In this document: positions 18,312 to 29,400 of the stretch, piece by piece
Layout: every line of letters begins with the position of its first letter
Position numbering within the stretch: position 1 is the first letter of the stretch
Assembly: GCA_022828425.1 (NCBI GenBank)
Contig: CP094685.1
Span: 1,240,001 to 1,304,000, forward strand
Reading direction: 5' to 3'
Length of the DNA: 64,000 nt
DNA from: Candidatus Thiothrix sulfatifontis
Lineage (GTDB): Bacteria; Pseudomonadota; Gammaproteobacteria; Thiotrichales; Thiotrichaceae
Notes under the pieces: model-generated
The model's database searches: none
What the model was told of the DNA's origin: nothing
The model's input: only the letters and a program-made list of their open reading frames with translations
Position numbers and translations under genes: made by a program

Positions 18312-21300
18312 AATCTATCAAAGCGTTGCATCAAGCTCACCAAGGTAAAGTATCAGATCGGTGGGCAAGTTATTTGAGCGCATACGATCGCTTATTGGCC
18401 CCTTTTCAAGATCAACCGCTGAATTTGCTGGAAATTGGCATTCAGAATGGCGGTTCGCTGGAAATTTGGGCGCAGTATTTTGCGCAGGCGCAAACCCTAG
18501 TGGGGTGTGATATTAACCCTGATTGTGCGCGTTTGCAGTACGATGACCCGCGTATCCATGTGGTGGTGGCGAATGCGAATACGGATGCGGCTGAACAAGC
18601 AATACTCGCACACGCGCGTGATTATGATGTGATAATTGATGATGGCTCACACACGTCAGCGGATATTATTTTGGCGTTTGTGCGGTATTTTCAGTATCTC
18701 AAGCCCGGCGGCGTGTTTGTGGCGGAAGATCTGCATTGCAGCTATTGGCAGACGTTTGAGGGTGGCTTGTATTACCCGTATACGTCTATCGCCTTCTTTA
18801 AGCGACTCGCCGATGTGATTAACCATGAACATTGGGGCATTGAGCGCGAGCGGCAGGCAATTTTGCAAGGGTTTGCGGAACATTTGGGTGTGACGTTTGA
18901 TACGGTGGGCTTGGAAGAGATTCATGCCATCGAATTCTCCAATTCGTTGTGTGTCGTGCATAAACGTCCCGCCGGGTTGAATGCCTTGGGTGAGCGTTGT
19001 GTCGCGGGTCAAGTGGAAGTGGTTGTGCCGGGACATCATGGTGTGCGTGGTCAGTCATTAGTTGCGCCTTCTCAGGCAACGAACGCTTGGGCAACCATGA
19101 GCGTTGCGCCTGAAGAACAATGGGAAGGGTTGTCTCAGGCCAAGCAACGGGACAAGCAGCAAGCCAAGCAGCAGTTGGCGCAAACCGTTGCGGCACATGA
19201 CCGTCAAATTGCCCAGCTTCATCAGGCATTGGCAGAGCGAGAAACACATCTGGCGGTGGTGTTGACGTCTACCAGTTGGCGTATGACCTATCCCTTGCGT
19301 TTTGCATTGGATCAGCTTAAGCGTGTCCGCCGCGCGGTGACGTTAGCGCTGCCTGCGGTACGTCGGGCTGGTGGCGTTAAGAATGCCGCCCGTAAAGCGT
19401 TGCGCTTGTACCAAAATGAAGGATTGGCGGGGATCAAGCGTGGCTTTCGGCTCGCCGCTTTATCGCAGCAGTTGCATGAAGTGAAAGTGGTGGATCCCTT
19501 GTATTTGCAAGCCTTCAGTCATTCGGCTGAAACTTACTTGGTGCCGCGCGTTTTGATCATTGCCGAGATGAGTATTCCCCAATGCGTGAAGTATCGGGTA
19601 CAACAAAAACACGCGATGCTGCTGTCTTTGGGTGTGGACTGTACGCACTTGAGTTGGGGGGATACGCTGGCGTGCCTTGCTGCCTTGCAAACGCATTCGT
19701 TGGTGATTTTTTACCGTGTACCGGCTTACGATTCGGTCATATCCCTGATTACAGAAGCAAAACGACTCGGTTTGCCGACGTATTGGGAGGTGGATGATTT
19801 TATCTTCGATGCCGAGGTATTGAGCAACAGTAAAACCTTGGCAGCACTCGACAAGCATACGTTTGCCCAATTAGTGGAGGGGGCGGGTTTATACCGTCAA
19901 GCCATGTTGTTGTGTGAGCGGGGAATCGCCTCTACCACCGGCTTAGCGGCGGCGATGCAAGCGGTTGGGTTAGCTGAGGTCCTGGTCATCGAAAATGCCT
20001 TGGATAGCCAAACGTTGACGGTTGCTGCTGCGGTTTTAGCCGAACAGCCTGCTGCGGATGATAGTGGTATCGTGCGCATTGTTTACGGTTCGGGGACGAA
20101 TACGCACAACATTGATTTTGAGGAAGCGGCGGCGGCAATTGTCGCAATACTGGCGAAGTTTCCGCAGGTATACTTTCGTTTAATTGGTAAGTTGGAGCTT
20201 CCAGACGAATTTACACATTATGCCAGCCAAGTAGAAACCATTCCGTTCTGTGATTACCCCACGTATTTACGCAGTATGGCAGCGTGTGACATCAGTATTG
20301 CGCCGCTGGAAAATTATGTGTTTAACGATTCCAAAAGCAATATCAAATACCTTGAGGCCGCTGCGGTAAAATTGCCCTCGGTCTGTTCGCCGCGTGCCGC
20401 ATTTACGCAAGTGATGGTTAATGGTGAAAACGGCTTTTTGTGTGATACACCGGCAGAATGGGAAGCTGCGTTGACCGTGCTGGTAACGGATAAAGCCAAG
20501 CGCGTGCAGGTAGGAGAGGCCGCTTACGCTACCGTCATGCACCATTACACGCCGGAAACGGTTGCACAAGAACAGGTTGCGCCTTTGTTGGCTGATTATC
20601 GCAGAAGCCCTGCTACGGTGCGGGTGTTATCCGTGAATTGCTACTACGCGCCGCGTTCATTTGGGGGGGCGACCATTGTGGCGGAGGCAGTGAATCAGTG
20701 GATTCATGCGCAAGAAGATGCTGAAGTCCACGTGTTTACCACCGTACCAACCGCAGTGGCTACACCTTATGCATTGCACCGCTATGAAGCGGGTGGGGTG
20801 AACGTGTACGGTGTGGGAGTGCCCGATACCTTGGATCAAACAGCACAGTTTGATAATCCCGATATGGTAGCCGCGTTTACCGCTGTGTTGGCGGTGGTGC
20901 AGCCTGATGTGGTGCATTTTCACAGCATCCAAACCATTGGGGTGGCGGTGATGGATGTTTGTATTCAGCAAGGGATTCCTTATGTGGTAACGCTGCATGA
21001 TGCTTGGTGGTTGTGTGGGCGGCAATTCATGATCAATCAGCAGGGCAAGTTTTGCGGGCAGGAAAAAATCGAGCATTCGGTTTGTACGGCTTGCGTCGAT
21101 CAGCCTGCCTTGAATGATTTGCGCCGCGAACGCTTGCTGACTGCACTGCGACAGGCGGCATTATTGTTATCCCCCAGCCAGTTTTTTGCGAATTTCTATC
21201 GGGATAATGGCTTTCAACAGGTGCAGGTCAATAAAAATGGTATTGTGAAGCCAGCCTCGCGCTGCCGGGTGCGCGGAGACGGGGCGCTACGGTTTGGGTA

Positions 21301-21826
21301 TGTTGGTGGTAATACACCCATCAAAGGGTTCCACCTGATTCAGCAGGTGTTTGCGGCTTTACCGGCGAATAAAGTGAAATTGGTACTGGTCGATAATGCC
21401 GTGAACTTGGGATTCTCTTCCTACCATCAGCAAGATTTGGTGGGCATTCCCAACGTCGAGATTGTGCCTGCTTACACGCAGCAAACGATTGATGATTTCT
21501 TTGCGAACATTGATGTGTTGTTGTTTCCGACGCAATGGAAGGAAAGTTTCGGGTTGTCGGTGCGCGAGGCGCTGGCTAGACACGTATGGGTGATTGCGAC
21601 GGATGCGGGCGGTGTGGTGGAAGATATTATTCCCGGTCAGAACGGGTATATCATTCCGTTTGCGGATACGGGAGCAGGGTTGCGGCAAGCTGTTCTTGAT
21701 ACAACGCAACATTTTGAGCGTATCCCGTCCGGTGAAACGGTGGCATTGGGTGTCAGCCATATCCGGTTCTTTGACGAACAGGCGCAAGAGCTATTGACCT
21801 TGCTTAAACGTGTCGTGTCCAAATAA
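18308..21826 (+). CDS. Large fusion: SAM methyltransferase plus two GT4 glycosyltransferases
   Basis: A 1172-residue protein overlapping the Wzt-like gene by 4 bp. Residues about 1-220 form a class I methyltransferase (LLEIGIQNGGSLEIW, VGCDINPDCARL, YDVIIDDGSHTS, LKPGGVFVAEDL). Residues about 265-330 are a coiled coil ending in SWRMTYPLR, as in many surface-glycan enzymes. Residues about 400-760 form a first GT4-like glycosyltransferase (YWEVDDFIFD, KSNIKYLEAAAVKLPSV). Residues about 775-1172 form a second one with a glycine-rich start (APRSFGGATIV) and the ESFGLSVREALA motif. Fused methyltransferases and glycosyltransferases often cap or terminate ABC-exported O-antigens; that role is inference. 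Confidence 0.88.
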   Translation: MKSIKALHQAHQGKVSDRWASYLSAYDRLLAPFQDQPLNLLEIGIQNGGSLEIWAQYFAQAQTLVGCDINPDCARLQYDDPRIHVVVANANTDAAEQAILAHARDYDVIIDDGSHTSADIILAFVRYFQYLKPGGVFVAEDLHCSYWQTFEGGLYYPYTSIAFFKRLADVINHEHWGIERERQAILQGFAEHLGVTFDTVGLEEIHAIEFSNSLCVVHKRPAGLNALGERCVAGQVEVVVPGHHGVRGQSLVAPSQATNAWATMSVAPEEQWEGLSQAKQRDKQQAKQQLAQTVAAHDRQIAQLHQALAERETHLAVVLTSTSWRMTYPLRFALDQLKRVRRAVTLALPAVRRAGGVKNAARKALRLYQNEGLAGIKRGFRLAALSQQLHEVKVVDPLYLQAFSHSAETYLVPRVLIIAEMSIPQCVKYRVQQKHAMLLSLGVDCTHLSWGDTLACLAALQTHSLVIFYRVPAYDSVISLITEAKRLGLPTYWEVDDFIFDAEVLSNSKTLAALDKHTFAQLVEGAGLYRQAMLLCERGIASTTGLAAAMQAVGLAEVLVIENALDSQTLTVAAAVLAEQPAADDSGIVRIVYGSGTNTHNIDFEEAAAAIVAILAKFPQVYFRLIGKLELPDEFTHYASQVETIPFCDYPTYLRSMAACDISIAPLENYVFNDSKSNIKYLEAAAVKLPSVCSPRAAFTQVMVNGENGFLCDTPAEWEAALTVLVTDKAKRVQVGEAAYATVMHHYTPETVAQEQVAPLLADYRRSPATVRVLSVNCYYAPRSFGGATIVAEAVNQWIHAQEDAEVHVFTTVPTAVATPYALHRYEAGGVNVYGVGVPDTLDQTAQFDNPDMVAAFTAVLAVVQPDVVHFHSIQTIGVAVMDVCIQQGIPYVVTLHDAWWLCGRQFMINQQGKFCGQEKIEHSVCTACVDQPALNDLRRERLLTALRQAALLLSPSQFFANFYRDNGFQQVQVNKNGIVKPASRCRVRGDGALRFGYVGGNTPIKGFHLIQQVFAALPANKVKLVLVDNAVNLGFSSYHQQDLVGIPNVEIVPAYTQQTIDDFFANIDVLLFPTQWKESFGLSVREALARHVWVIATDAGGVVEDIIPGQNGYIIPFADTGAGLRQAVLDTTQHFERIPSGETVALGVSHIRFFDEQAQELLTLLKRVVSK

Positions 21827-21836
21827 CGGGTATCAA

Positions 21837-22772
21837 ATGTTAGCGTCGACACCTGCTTCGATCGTGGCGATTGTGGTCACGCATTTTCCTGACGTTGAGA
21901 TGTTGGGTGAGCAATTGACGCGTCTTGTGCCGCAGGTTGCAGCGGTGGTGTTAGTGGATAATGGTTCCAATATTGATATACTGGCATGGAATGCCGAGCG
22001 CAAGCTCAAAGCCATGTCAGCGGCTAGTGAGGTGATACCGTTGGGGATTAACAAGGGTATTGCAACGGCACAAAACATTGGGATTCGGTGGGCGCAACAG
22101 CAGCAGGTGACGTGTGTGTTATTCATGGATCAGGATAGCGTGCCAGCAGCGGATATGGTGGTGCATTTGTTCGCTGCATTAGTGAAATTGCCAGCCGTCG
22201 CAGCCGTCGGGCCACGGTATTGGGATGAGCGCCAAGCCTCACGTCAACAAAACTTAGCCTCCTTCATTCGACGTGACGGCCTTAAATTGAAACGTTATGC
22301 GTGTGACAGCGAGGGGGGCATTATTCCTGTTAGCTACTTGGTGTCCTCCGGTTGTTTAATTCCCCTGTCTGTATTGGAAAAAGTCGGGGGGATGCGTGAT
22401 GAGTTGTTCATTGATTACGTGGATTTTGAATGGGGCTTACGTGCCGCGCATCATGGTTTATGCAGTTATGGGGTTTGTGCGGCGCATTTGCACCACCAAT
22501 TAGGGGATTCACATCTTAAGGTGTTTAATAGGAACATTCCGTTGCATAGTCCATTGCGGCATTACTATTTGTGCCGGAATGCTGTGCTGCTCTATAAAAT
22601 GGCTTGGATTCCGTATCAGTGGAAAGTAGCGGATGGCGCTAGATTGCTGCTTAAATGCGGCATTTATATTGTGTTCGCCCCACAACGCTTGGCACATTGG
22701 CGCATGATGGCATTGGGCGTTTGGCATGGCTTGAGGGGGCGATTTGGTCAATTGACAGCGAATACCTTATGA
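21837..22772 (+). CDS. Family 2 glycosyltransferase, rhamnosyltransferase-like
   Basis: A 311-residue GT-A enzyme. N-terminal VAIVVTHFPD, then VLVDNGSN, CVLFMDQDSVP (metal site) and FIDYVDFEWGLRAAHHGL, which together resemble dTDP-rhamnosyltransferases. It follows the large fusion gene within 11 bp, so it is in the same operon. A GTG at 21810 inside the previous gene would add nine residues; the ATG at 21837 fits the family start. Its 3' end overlaps the convergent gene by 6 bp. Confidence 0.86.
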   Translation: MLASTPASIVAIVVTHFPDVEMLGEQLTRLVPQVAAVVLVDNGSNIDILAWNAERKLKAMSAASEVIPLGINKGIATAQNIGIRWAQQQQVTCVLFMDQDSVPAADMVVHLFAALVKLPAVAAVGPRYWDERQASRQQNLASFIRRDGLKLKRYACDSEGGIIPVSYLVSSGCLIPLSVLEKVGGMRDELFIDYVDFEWGLRAAHHGLCSYGVCAAHLHHQLGDSHLKVFNRNIPLHSPLRHYYLCRNAVLLYKMAWIPYQWKVADGARLLLKCGIYIVFAPQRLAHWRMMALGVWHGLRGRFGQLTANTL

Positions 22773-23864
22773 CGGAGACACTACCAACGAATCCCCGCTT
22801 TGCAAGTAAACCCGCCGATAACTATCCGCCATCTGCTGCACCGTAAACTGCTGTTCCAACAATTCCCGGCTGGCACGCCCCAGCCGCTCACGCAATACCG
22901 CATCGTTTGCCAGCGTTTTGAGTGCGAGAATCGCCGTATCATCATGCTGAAACAAATAGCCATTGCGCCCATCCTGCACAATATCGGTATGCCCGGTGCA
23001 TTCACTCAATACCATTGGCAAGCGATAACACATCGCTTCTAACGCCGACAGTGGCAAGCCTTCCCATAAGGAGGTGGATAAATAAATGTCAGCCTGCTGC
23101 AAGTGTTGCGCGACTTCTTTGGTGCTGACCCAGCCGGTGCAGCGAATATTCGGTGCGGTCAACAAATGACGCAATTCACCATCGCCGATCCAAACAAAGC
23201 GGAACTGGGATTCATTGGCGAATGCTTGTGCAATCGCATTAAAACGCGCCGGATTTTTCTGGTTAGAAATTCTGCCAACCACCGCAATGGTGCAAGGCGC
23301 ATCATCCGATTTGCTCAGAGCTGATTCCGGTAGCCGCGCACAAGTAATGCCATTGTTGATGTAATCGGCATCAATACCGTGGGCGTGAAAACTCGCCGCT
23401 TCCGACGCTGAGCACGCAATCACCTGACCGCTGCATAAACTGGCAACCTTTTCTAAGCCAATAAACAGTGTTTGTTTGAGTGAAGTCACGTCTTGGCGCA
23501 GGAAGGCAACCCCGTGTGGTGTGTAAATAACCTTGCTGGATTGCCAGAGCAATTTTGCCGCAATACGCCCCAAAAATCCCGCTTTGGAGGAATGCAGATG
23601 AATAACGTCCGCATCGTGTTTGCTCAATAAACGCATTAGGCGCAACAACGCCAACACATCGCCCAATGGAGAAATGTCACGACTGACACCGTGCCAAGCT
23701 AACAATTTTACCTTGTTAGAAAAAAGACTTGCGTAATTATTGGGCGTGTCGGGGCGCTTCCCGTGAATGACAATATGCTCATGTTCCGGCATGGCATGAG
23801 TCAGTTGCGCCACAAAATGTAGTACACCGGCTGCGAATGATTCGGCTACGTGGATAACCTTCAT
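22767..23864 (-). CDS. GT4 family glycosyltransferase
   Basis: A 365-residue GT-B enzyme. The N-terminal domain begins MKVIHVAESFAAGVLHFV and contains DVIHLHSSKAGFLGR. The C-terminal nucleotide-sugar domain contains VVGRISNQKNP and TSLWEGLPLSALEAM with the ExxxxxxE-type pattern. Substrate unknown; probably O-antigen or capsule synthesis together with the next gene. It is in the same direction as the gene at 23916, about 50 bp apart. Confidence 0.87.
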   Translation of the reverse strand: MKVIHVAESFAAGVLHFVAQLTHAMPEHEHIVIHGKRPDTPNNYASLFSNKVKLLAWHGVSRDISPLGDVLALLRLMRLLSKHDADVIHLHSSKAGFLGRIAAKLLWQSSKVIYTPHGVAFLRQDVTSLKQTLFIGLEKVASLCSGQVIACSASEAASFHAHGIDADYINNGITCARLPESALSKSDDAPCTIAVVGRISNQKNPARFNAIAQAFANESQFRFVWIGDGELRHLLTAPNIRCTGWVSTKEVAQHLQQADIYLSTSLWEGLPLSALEAMCYRLPMVLSECTGHTDIVQDGRNGYLFQHDDTAILALKTLANDAVLRERLGRASRELLEQQFTVQQMADSYRRVYLQSGDSLVVSPS

Positions 23865-23915
23865 AGTGGGTATTTGTCTTTGCTTTTTGATCGGTTAGTA
23901 GATAGTAGCTAATTT

Positions 23916-25031
23916 CTATATTTTCTGCTCTAGCAGTTGCGCAATATGTTGATTAATGTCCTGCCGAAACCGAGTGATGGAAAATTGTTGCGCAAATTCA
24001 CTGATGCTGGCGGCATCCAGCAACTGGTTTTGGCGAGCTTCAAATTCATTCACCGCTTGGCGAATTGCTGCCACGCTTTGTTCTTGAAAATGAATGCCGG
24101 TTTTGCCGTGAAGCACGGTTTCAGCCGTTCCGCCTTGATTCAAGCAAATTACCGGCGTGCCACAGGCTTGCGCTTCGACCGGGATAATGCCGAAATCCTC
24201 CAGCGCGGCAAACACCAAGGCTTTTGCCTGCTGCATTAAGATGGCGACCCGTTGATCATCCTGAAAACCGAGGAACTCGATGTTCGGGGTAGCCATGCCA
24301 CGCAGTTTTTCCATTTCCGGGCCATTGCCCACCACCACCAATTTGCGCTTCGTGTGCGCAAAGGCTTGCACAATCAGGTCGATACGCTTGTAGGGGACTA
24401 AACGTGAGAAGGCCAGATAATAATCATCTTTATCCGTCGATAAGCTGAATCGCAGGGTATCCACCGGGGGGTAAATGACGTGTGCTTCGCGGCGGTAAAT
24501 TTTCTGGATGCGTTTGCGGATGTAATGCGAGTTGGCGATGAAATGATCCACGCGATTGCTGCTCAGCACATCCCACAGGCGCAAATGGTGCAAAGTGCGC
24601 CGACTTAGCCATGACTTAATGCTGCTGTTTTGCAAGTTACCGCCGCGCAGATAGTCGTGATACATGTCCCACGCATAGCGCACCGGCGTGTGGCAATAAC
24701 ATACATGCAATTGCCCGTGATGCGTCAGCACGCCTTTGGCCACCAAATGGGATGAGGACAGCACCAAGTCGTACTTATCCAAATTGAACTGTTCGATCGC
24801 AATCGGGAATAAGGGCAGGTATTGGCGAAAATGTTTACGCGCAAACGGCAAACGTTGGATAAAGGACGTTTGGGTTTGCTTGCCGCCTAACAACGATTCA
24901 CGGCTGGTAGCATCCAGCCAGTCCACCAAGGTGAAAATATCAGCGTCGGGATAGAGTGTATTGAATTCTCCTACGCACTTTTCCGAGCCTGCCACTTCGT
25001 TAAACCATTCATGCACGAGAGCTACTTGCAT
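23916..25031 (-). CDS. GT4 family glycosyltransferase, WbaZ/mannosyltransferase-like
   Basis: A 371-residue GT-B enzyme. Its start MQVALVHEWFNEVAGSEKCV and the segments YCHTPVRYAWDMYHDYL and FSRLVPYKRIDLIVQAF are characteristic of the mannosyltransferase-like branch that includes WbaZ. A conserved nucleotide-binding end (FGIIPVEAQACGTPVI) is also present. Probably the first gene of a two-gene minus-strand transcript, divergent from the ligase gene. Confidence 0.88.
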   Translation of the reverse strand: MQVALVHEWFNEVAGSEKCVGEFNTLYPDADIFTLVDWLDATSRESLLGGKQTQTSFIQRLPFARKHFRQYLPLFPIAIEQFNLDKYDLVLSSSHLVAKGVLTHHGQLHVCYCHTPVRYAWDMYHDYLRGGNLQNSSIKSWLSRRTLHHLRLWDVLSSNRVDHFIANSHYIRKRIQKIYRREAHVIYPPVDTLRFSLSTDKDDYYLAFSRLVPYKRIDLIVQAFAHTKRKLVVVGNGPEMEKLRGMATPNIEFLGFQDDQRVAILMQQAKALVFAALEDFGIIPVEAQACGTPVICLNQGGTAETVLHGKTGIHFQEQSVAAIRQAVNEFEARQNQLLDAASISEFAQQFSITRFRQDINQHIAQLLEQKI

Positions 25032-25218
25032 CTAAAAACCTTGGCTTGATCAAACGTGTCTGCAACAATAGCTGGGCGCAATCTACAAACAGCGTGTCGC
25101 TGAATTCCCTTGATGGTCAGACCGTCGAATTTGTTTTCGCAAAAGTCGGAATTCTAGCACAATTTTGTGAGAGACACCTGTTGTGCCGTGATATGGATAG
25201 AGGGATGGGATAGCCATA

Positions 25219-26472
25219 ATGAAAATTATAACCCCGGTAGGTGCCGAGGAAGCAACGCTTAATATTGCCCGTGTAAACTCATGGTTGCTGGTGATATTTG
25301 CTGCGACATTCATGCTGAGCATGGCTTTGGGTGGGGTGTTACTCACACTCATCTTACTGTTATGGCTAGTGGAAGGCAGATTTGCTGAAAAATTCCATGC
25401 TTTGAGGCATAACCGTTTCGCTTGGGCAGCGGTGCTGTTTGTCGGGTTACACTTGGTGGGATTATTGTGGACTAGCGACTGGGAATCGGTGGATTTGGTT
25501 CTGAAAAAAGAAGCAAAATACTTGTTGTTACCTGTTTTAATGACGGTCGTGCGCCAAGAACACATTCAGTATTACTTATTCGCCTTGATTGGGTCGATGG
25601 CGTTATTGGTCGGTGTCTCCTACGGTTTGTATTGGGACATACTTCCTGCTTATGCTGCCTTCAAGTTGGAAGATGCACAAGATTTCACCCCTTTGTTTAG
25701 CCATATCGTTTACAACCCGGTGCTGGCTATGACGCTTTACATTCTTTTGTATCTGGTGTTTTTTCAGAAAACCTTGTCGCCCACCTTCAGGGTGCTAGGG
25801 GGCGTGGTGTTTGTGTGGATGGGGATTAATATGTTCTTAACACAGGGGCGCATGGGGCAACTCGTGTTTTTAGTGTTACTGACGCTGTTTGTATTTCAAT
25901 TTTACCGCAACAAATTGCTTAAGCCAGCGCTTGTGGCGTTGCTATTAGTGACTACGATTGTACCAATGGCTTATGTGTTGAGTCCGGTTGTGCAGGAGCG
26001 GGTGGATATGGCGATTCATGAAGCACAGTATTACCAGCAAGAGCCCAACTCCAGCGTCGGTTTGCGCGTTATTATGTCTTTGAATGCGTTAGAGATTATT
26101 CGCGAAAATCCTTGGTTTGGCGTAGGGACGGGCGATTACAAGCAAGAATATGCCAAGGTGAATCAGAAAAACTTCCCCGCAGCGGATCGCGGTGAAGTTT
26201 TCTACCACCCACATAACGTGTATTTGTTGGAATTGGTGCAATTGGGTGTCTTGGGTTTGGGGGTGTTGTTGTATTGGTTTTACGTGATGTTGGTAATGTA
26301 TCAACGTTCGCTGAGTCCGCTACGCCCGTTGATGTTGGGTTTTCCAGTATTTTATGCGGTCATCTTTTTTTCTGACGGCTACATTATGGATCATTACCTG
26401 ACATTTCTGTTTTTGCTCTTGGGTTCAATTTTATACACAGATTATGAGCCACCACCGCAGATGAGTGCATAG
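25219..26472 (+). CDS. O-antigen ligase family protein (WaaL-like)
   Basis: A 417-residue polytopic membrane protein with about ten to twelve hydrophobic segments. A large loop before the last segments contains IIRENPWFGVGTGDYKQEY and YHPHNVYLLELVQLGVLG. The histidine/asparagine-containing PHNVYL region is typical of Wzy_C/WaaL ligases. It should transfer the exported glycan to lipid A core or another acceptor. The polymerase Wzy has a similar architecture and cannot be excluded, but an ABC-exporter pathway needs a ligase and not Wzy. Confidence 0.85.
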   Translation: MKIITPVGAEEATLNIARVNSWLLVIFAATFMLSMALGGVLLTLILLLWLVEGRFAEKFHALRHNRFAWAAVLFVGLHLVGLLWTSDWESVDLVLKKEAKYLLLPVLMTVVRQEHIQYYLFALIGSMALLVGVSYGLYWDILPAYAAFKLEDAQDFTPLFSHIVYNPVLAMTLYILLYLVFFQKTLSPTFRVLGGVVFVWMGINMFLTQGRMGQLVFLVLLTLFVFQFYRNKLLKPALVALLLVTTIVPMAYVLSPVVQERVDMAIHEAQYYQQEPNSSVGLRVIMSLNALEIIRENPWFGVGTGDYKQEYAKVNQKNFPAADRGEVFYHPHNVYLLELVQLGVLGLGVLLYWFYVMLVMYQRSLSPLRPLMLGFPVFYAVIFFSDGYIMDHYLTFLFLLLGSILYTDYEPPPQMSA

Positions 26473-26474
26473 CC

Positions 26475-29400
26475 GTGTTGTACCTGCACCATTCCAACCA
26501 ACTCGAACAACTTGCGCAGCAATTTGCACAGTTACAGCGCGAAAATCCGCTCGAACCCTTGGCGAAAGAACAAGTGGTGGTGCAAAACAGCGGCATGGGG
26601 CGCTGGCTTTCGCTGCAAACCGCTGGATACAACGGCATTACTGCCAATATACGCTATTTGTTCCCGGCGGAAATGACGTGGGAATTATTGCGCATGGTGT
26701 TGGCGGAAGTTCCCGCAAAAGACCCGTGTGCGCCAACGGTGATGCGTTGGCGATTGTTTGATATTTTCCTGAATGAACCCGAACAATGGCCGGAACTGGC
26801 GCGTTACCTGAGTGAGGGCGCGACCGCCGCTTGGCAATTGGCGGCGCAGGTTGCCAAAGTTTTCGACCAATACCTGTTTTTTCGCCCAGACTGGATTCGC
26901 GAATGGGAAAGTGGCAAAGGCGCAAGTGATGATTGGCAAGCGCGGTTGTGGTGGCGCGTTGCTGGGGAACAACAGTTGCCGCATTGGGTGCGCCTGCAAG
27001 AACGTTTTGCGCACGCGCTGGCTGGTATTGATCCGGCGGTGTTGCCTGAACGTATCTGCTTTTTTTCCGTGCCGGTATTGTCGCCCGGTTATGTGCAATT
27101 GCTGGGCAAGGTGGCGGAATACCTCGATATTCACATTTACCTGATGAACCCGTGCGCGGATTATTGGGGGGACATCGAGTCCGAAAAGCGCAAGCATAAA
27201 CAGCAAGCCGATGTGCAAGATTATTTCAGCGTTGGCAACCCTTTGCTGGCATCGTGGGGGCGGCAGGGGCGTGATTTTCTGGATTTGCTGATTGAAGCCA
27301 ATGCCGATTTGGATGACGTGGAACTGTTCGGCGAACCGGATGAAAGCACGTTGCTGGGGCGGATTCAAACCGACATGCTGTTGCTGCGAATGCCGGAAGT
27401 GATGGAGTGGGACGCGGCAGATACGTCCATCGCGTTTCACGCTTGCCATTCGCCGATGCGCGAAGCCGAAGTGTTATACGACCAATTGCTGGCGTTGTTT
27501 ACCGCGCATCCTGACGTGACTCCGGCGGATGTGGTGATTATGACCCCCGATATTGATAAGTATGCGCCGTATTTGGATGCGGTATTTTCCAGTGCGCCGT
27601 ACCCGTTGCCGTTTAGCATTGCGGATCGCAGCCCCGGTTATGCGCAAAGCATCACCAATCTGTGCGAACATTTGCTGAGTATTCCGCAAGGGCGTTGCGA
27701 TGTCGAAACCGTGCTGACTTTGCTGGAATTCGAGGAAGTGCGGGCGCGTATCGGCGTGGATGAAGCGCAAGTGCAGCAATGCCGCGCTTGGATTCGTGCC
27801 GTCAATATTCGCTGGGGCACGGATGCGGGAATGCGCCCCGAACTCGGCGGCGCTAACACGCCCGAACATACCTGGCGTTACGGGCTGGATCGTTTGCTGT
27901 TGGGTTACGCCATGCCGGGTGAGGCATTGTTCAACGGTATTTTGCCTTGGAATGAGATTGAAGGCAGCCAAGCCGAAATGCTAGGGCGCTTGCAGCAGGT
28001 ATTGGAAGCGGTATTCGAGTTGGCAAGCTGGGGGCGACAGTCGCAAACTTTGGCGGAGTGGAACCGACGTTTTCGCTACTTGTTGGATGCAGTGGTGGGC
28101 GACGATGCACCGCTGCAAGCCGTGTGGCAAGCCTTGGATAATTTGGAAAAAACCGTGGCGCAAGCCGGTTTTGAGCAGTCGCTGGAATGGGCGGTATTCC
28201 AAAGTGCCTTGGCGGAACAACTTGATAAACGCAGCGAATCCGACGGCTTTTTGGGGCGCGGTATCACTTGCTGTGCCTTGATGCCGATGCGCACCGTGCC
28301 GTTTCGGTTTGTGGCGCTGATTGGCATGAATGACGGCATTTACCCGCGCCGCGATGCCCGCGCCAGTTTCGACCGCATGGGGCAAGGGATCAAACGGGGC
28401 GACCGCCTCAAACGTGACGAAGACCGTTACCTGTTTCTGGAAAGTATCCTCTCGGCTCGCGATTGGTTGTACCTCAGTTATGTTGGGCAAAGCCCGCACG
28501 ATAACAGCGAATTGCCCCCCTCGGTGCTGGTCAGCGAACTCATGGATTATCTGGAACGTTGCGCTCCCGACTGCCGCGAAACGCTGTTGACTAAACACCC
28601 GTTGCAAGCGTTTAGCCAAAAATATCTGCGGGGTGAGAAGGGTTTGTTTACGTATAATTCGTACATTGAGCCGCAAGCGGGTAATGCGACCCTGACCGTT
28701 TGCCCGACTTTTTGGCAAGATTTCACGCTTCCCGAACCTGACCCCGCCTACCGTTCCCTAAATCTGGCTGATTTGATTCGTTTTTACCAGAACCCAGCGC
28801 GGGTGTTTCTCAAAGAGCGCTTTGGTTTACGCTTGAGCGAATACGCGGAAGATCTGCCGGTACGTGAGCCATTCGGCTTGGAAAAATTCCGTGAGCGTGA
28901 CGTGCGCGACTGTATTTTTCAGCAATTGCAGCAAGCCTTGCCGGTGAGTACTGCCGAGCCGTTGTTGCGGGCGCAGGGCTTATTGCCACACGGCAAACCC
29001 GGTGAGTTGGTGTTTAGAAAAGAGGCAGATGTTACCGAGGAATTTTTCAACCGCATCCAACCGTTAGCGGTGTGGCAGCGTGAGCCGTTTAGCCTGACCG
29101 ATGGGGATTTCTACCTCAGTGGCACGCTCAATAAACTGGATGTGAGGGCAGGGCGCACACTCTACGAACTCGGCAAACTGAGTTACTGGAACTGGTTGGA
29201 TGCGTGGCTACACCATCTGGCGCTGAATACCTTGCCGGAAAGCTTTTGCCCCCACGTCACGCTGATTCATACACCGGAAGAAAGTTATCAGCTTGAACCC
29301 GTCAGCGATGCGCGTGAACAGTTGCAGCAATTGTTAGCGTGGTATTGGCAGGGTTTGCAAGCACCGTTACCGTTTTTCCCCAAATCCGGTCTCAATTTGA

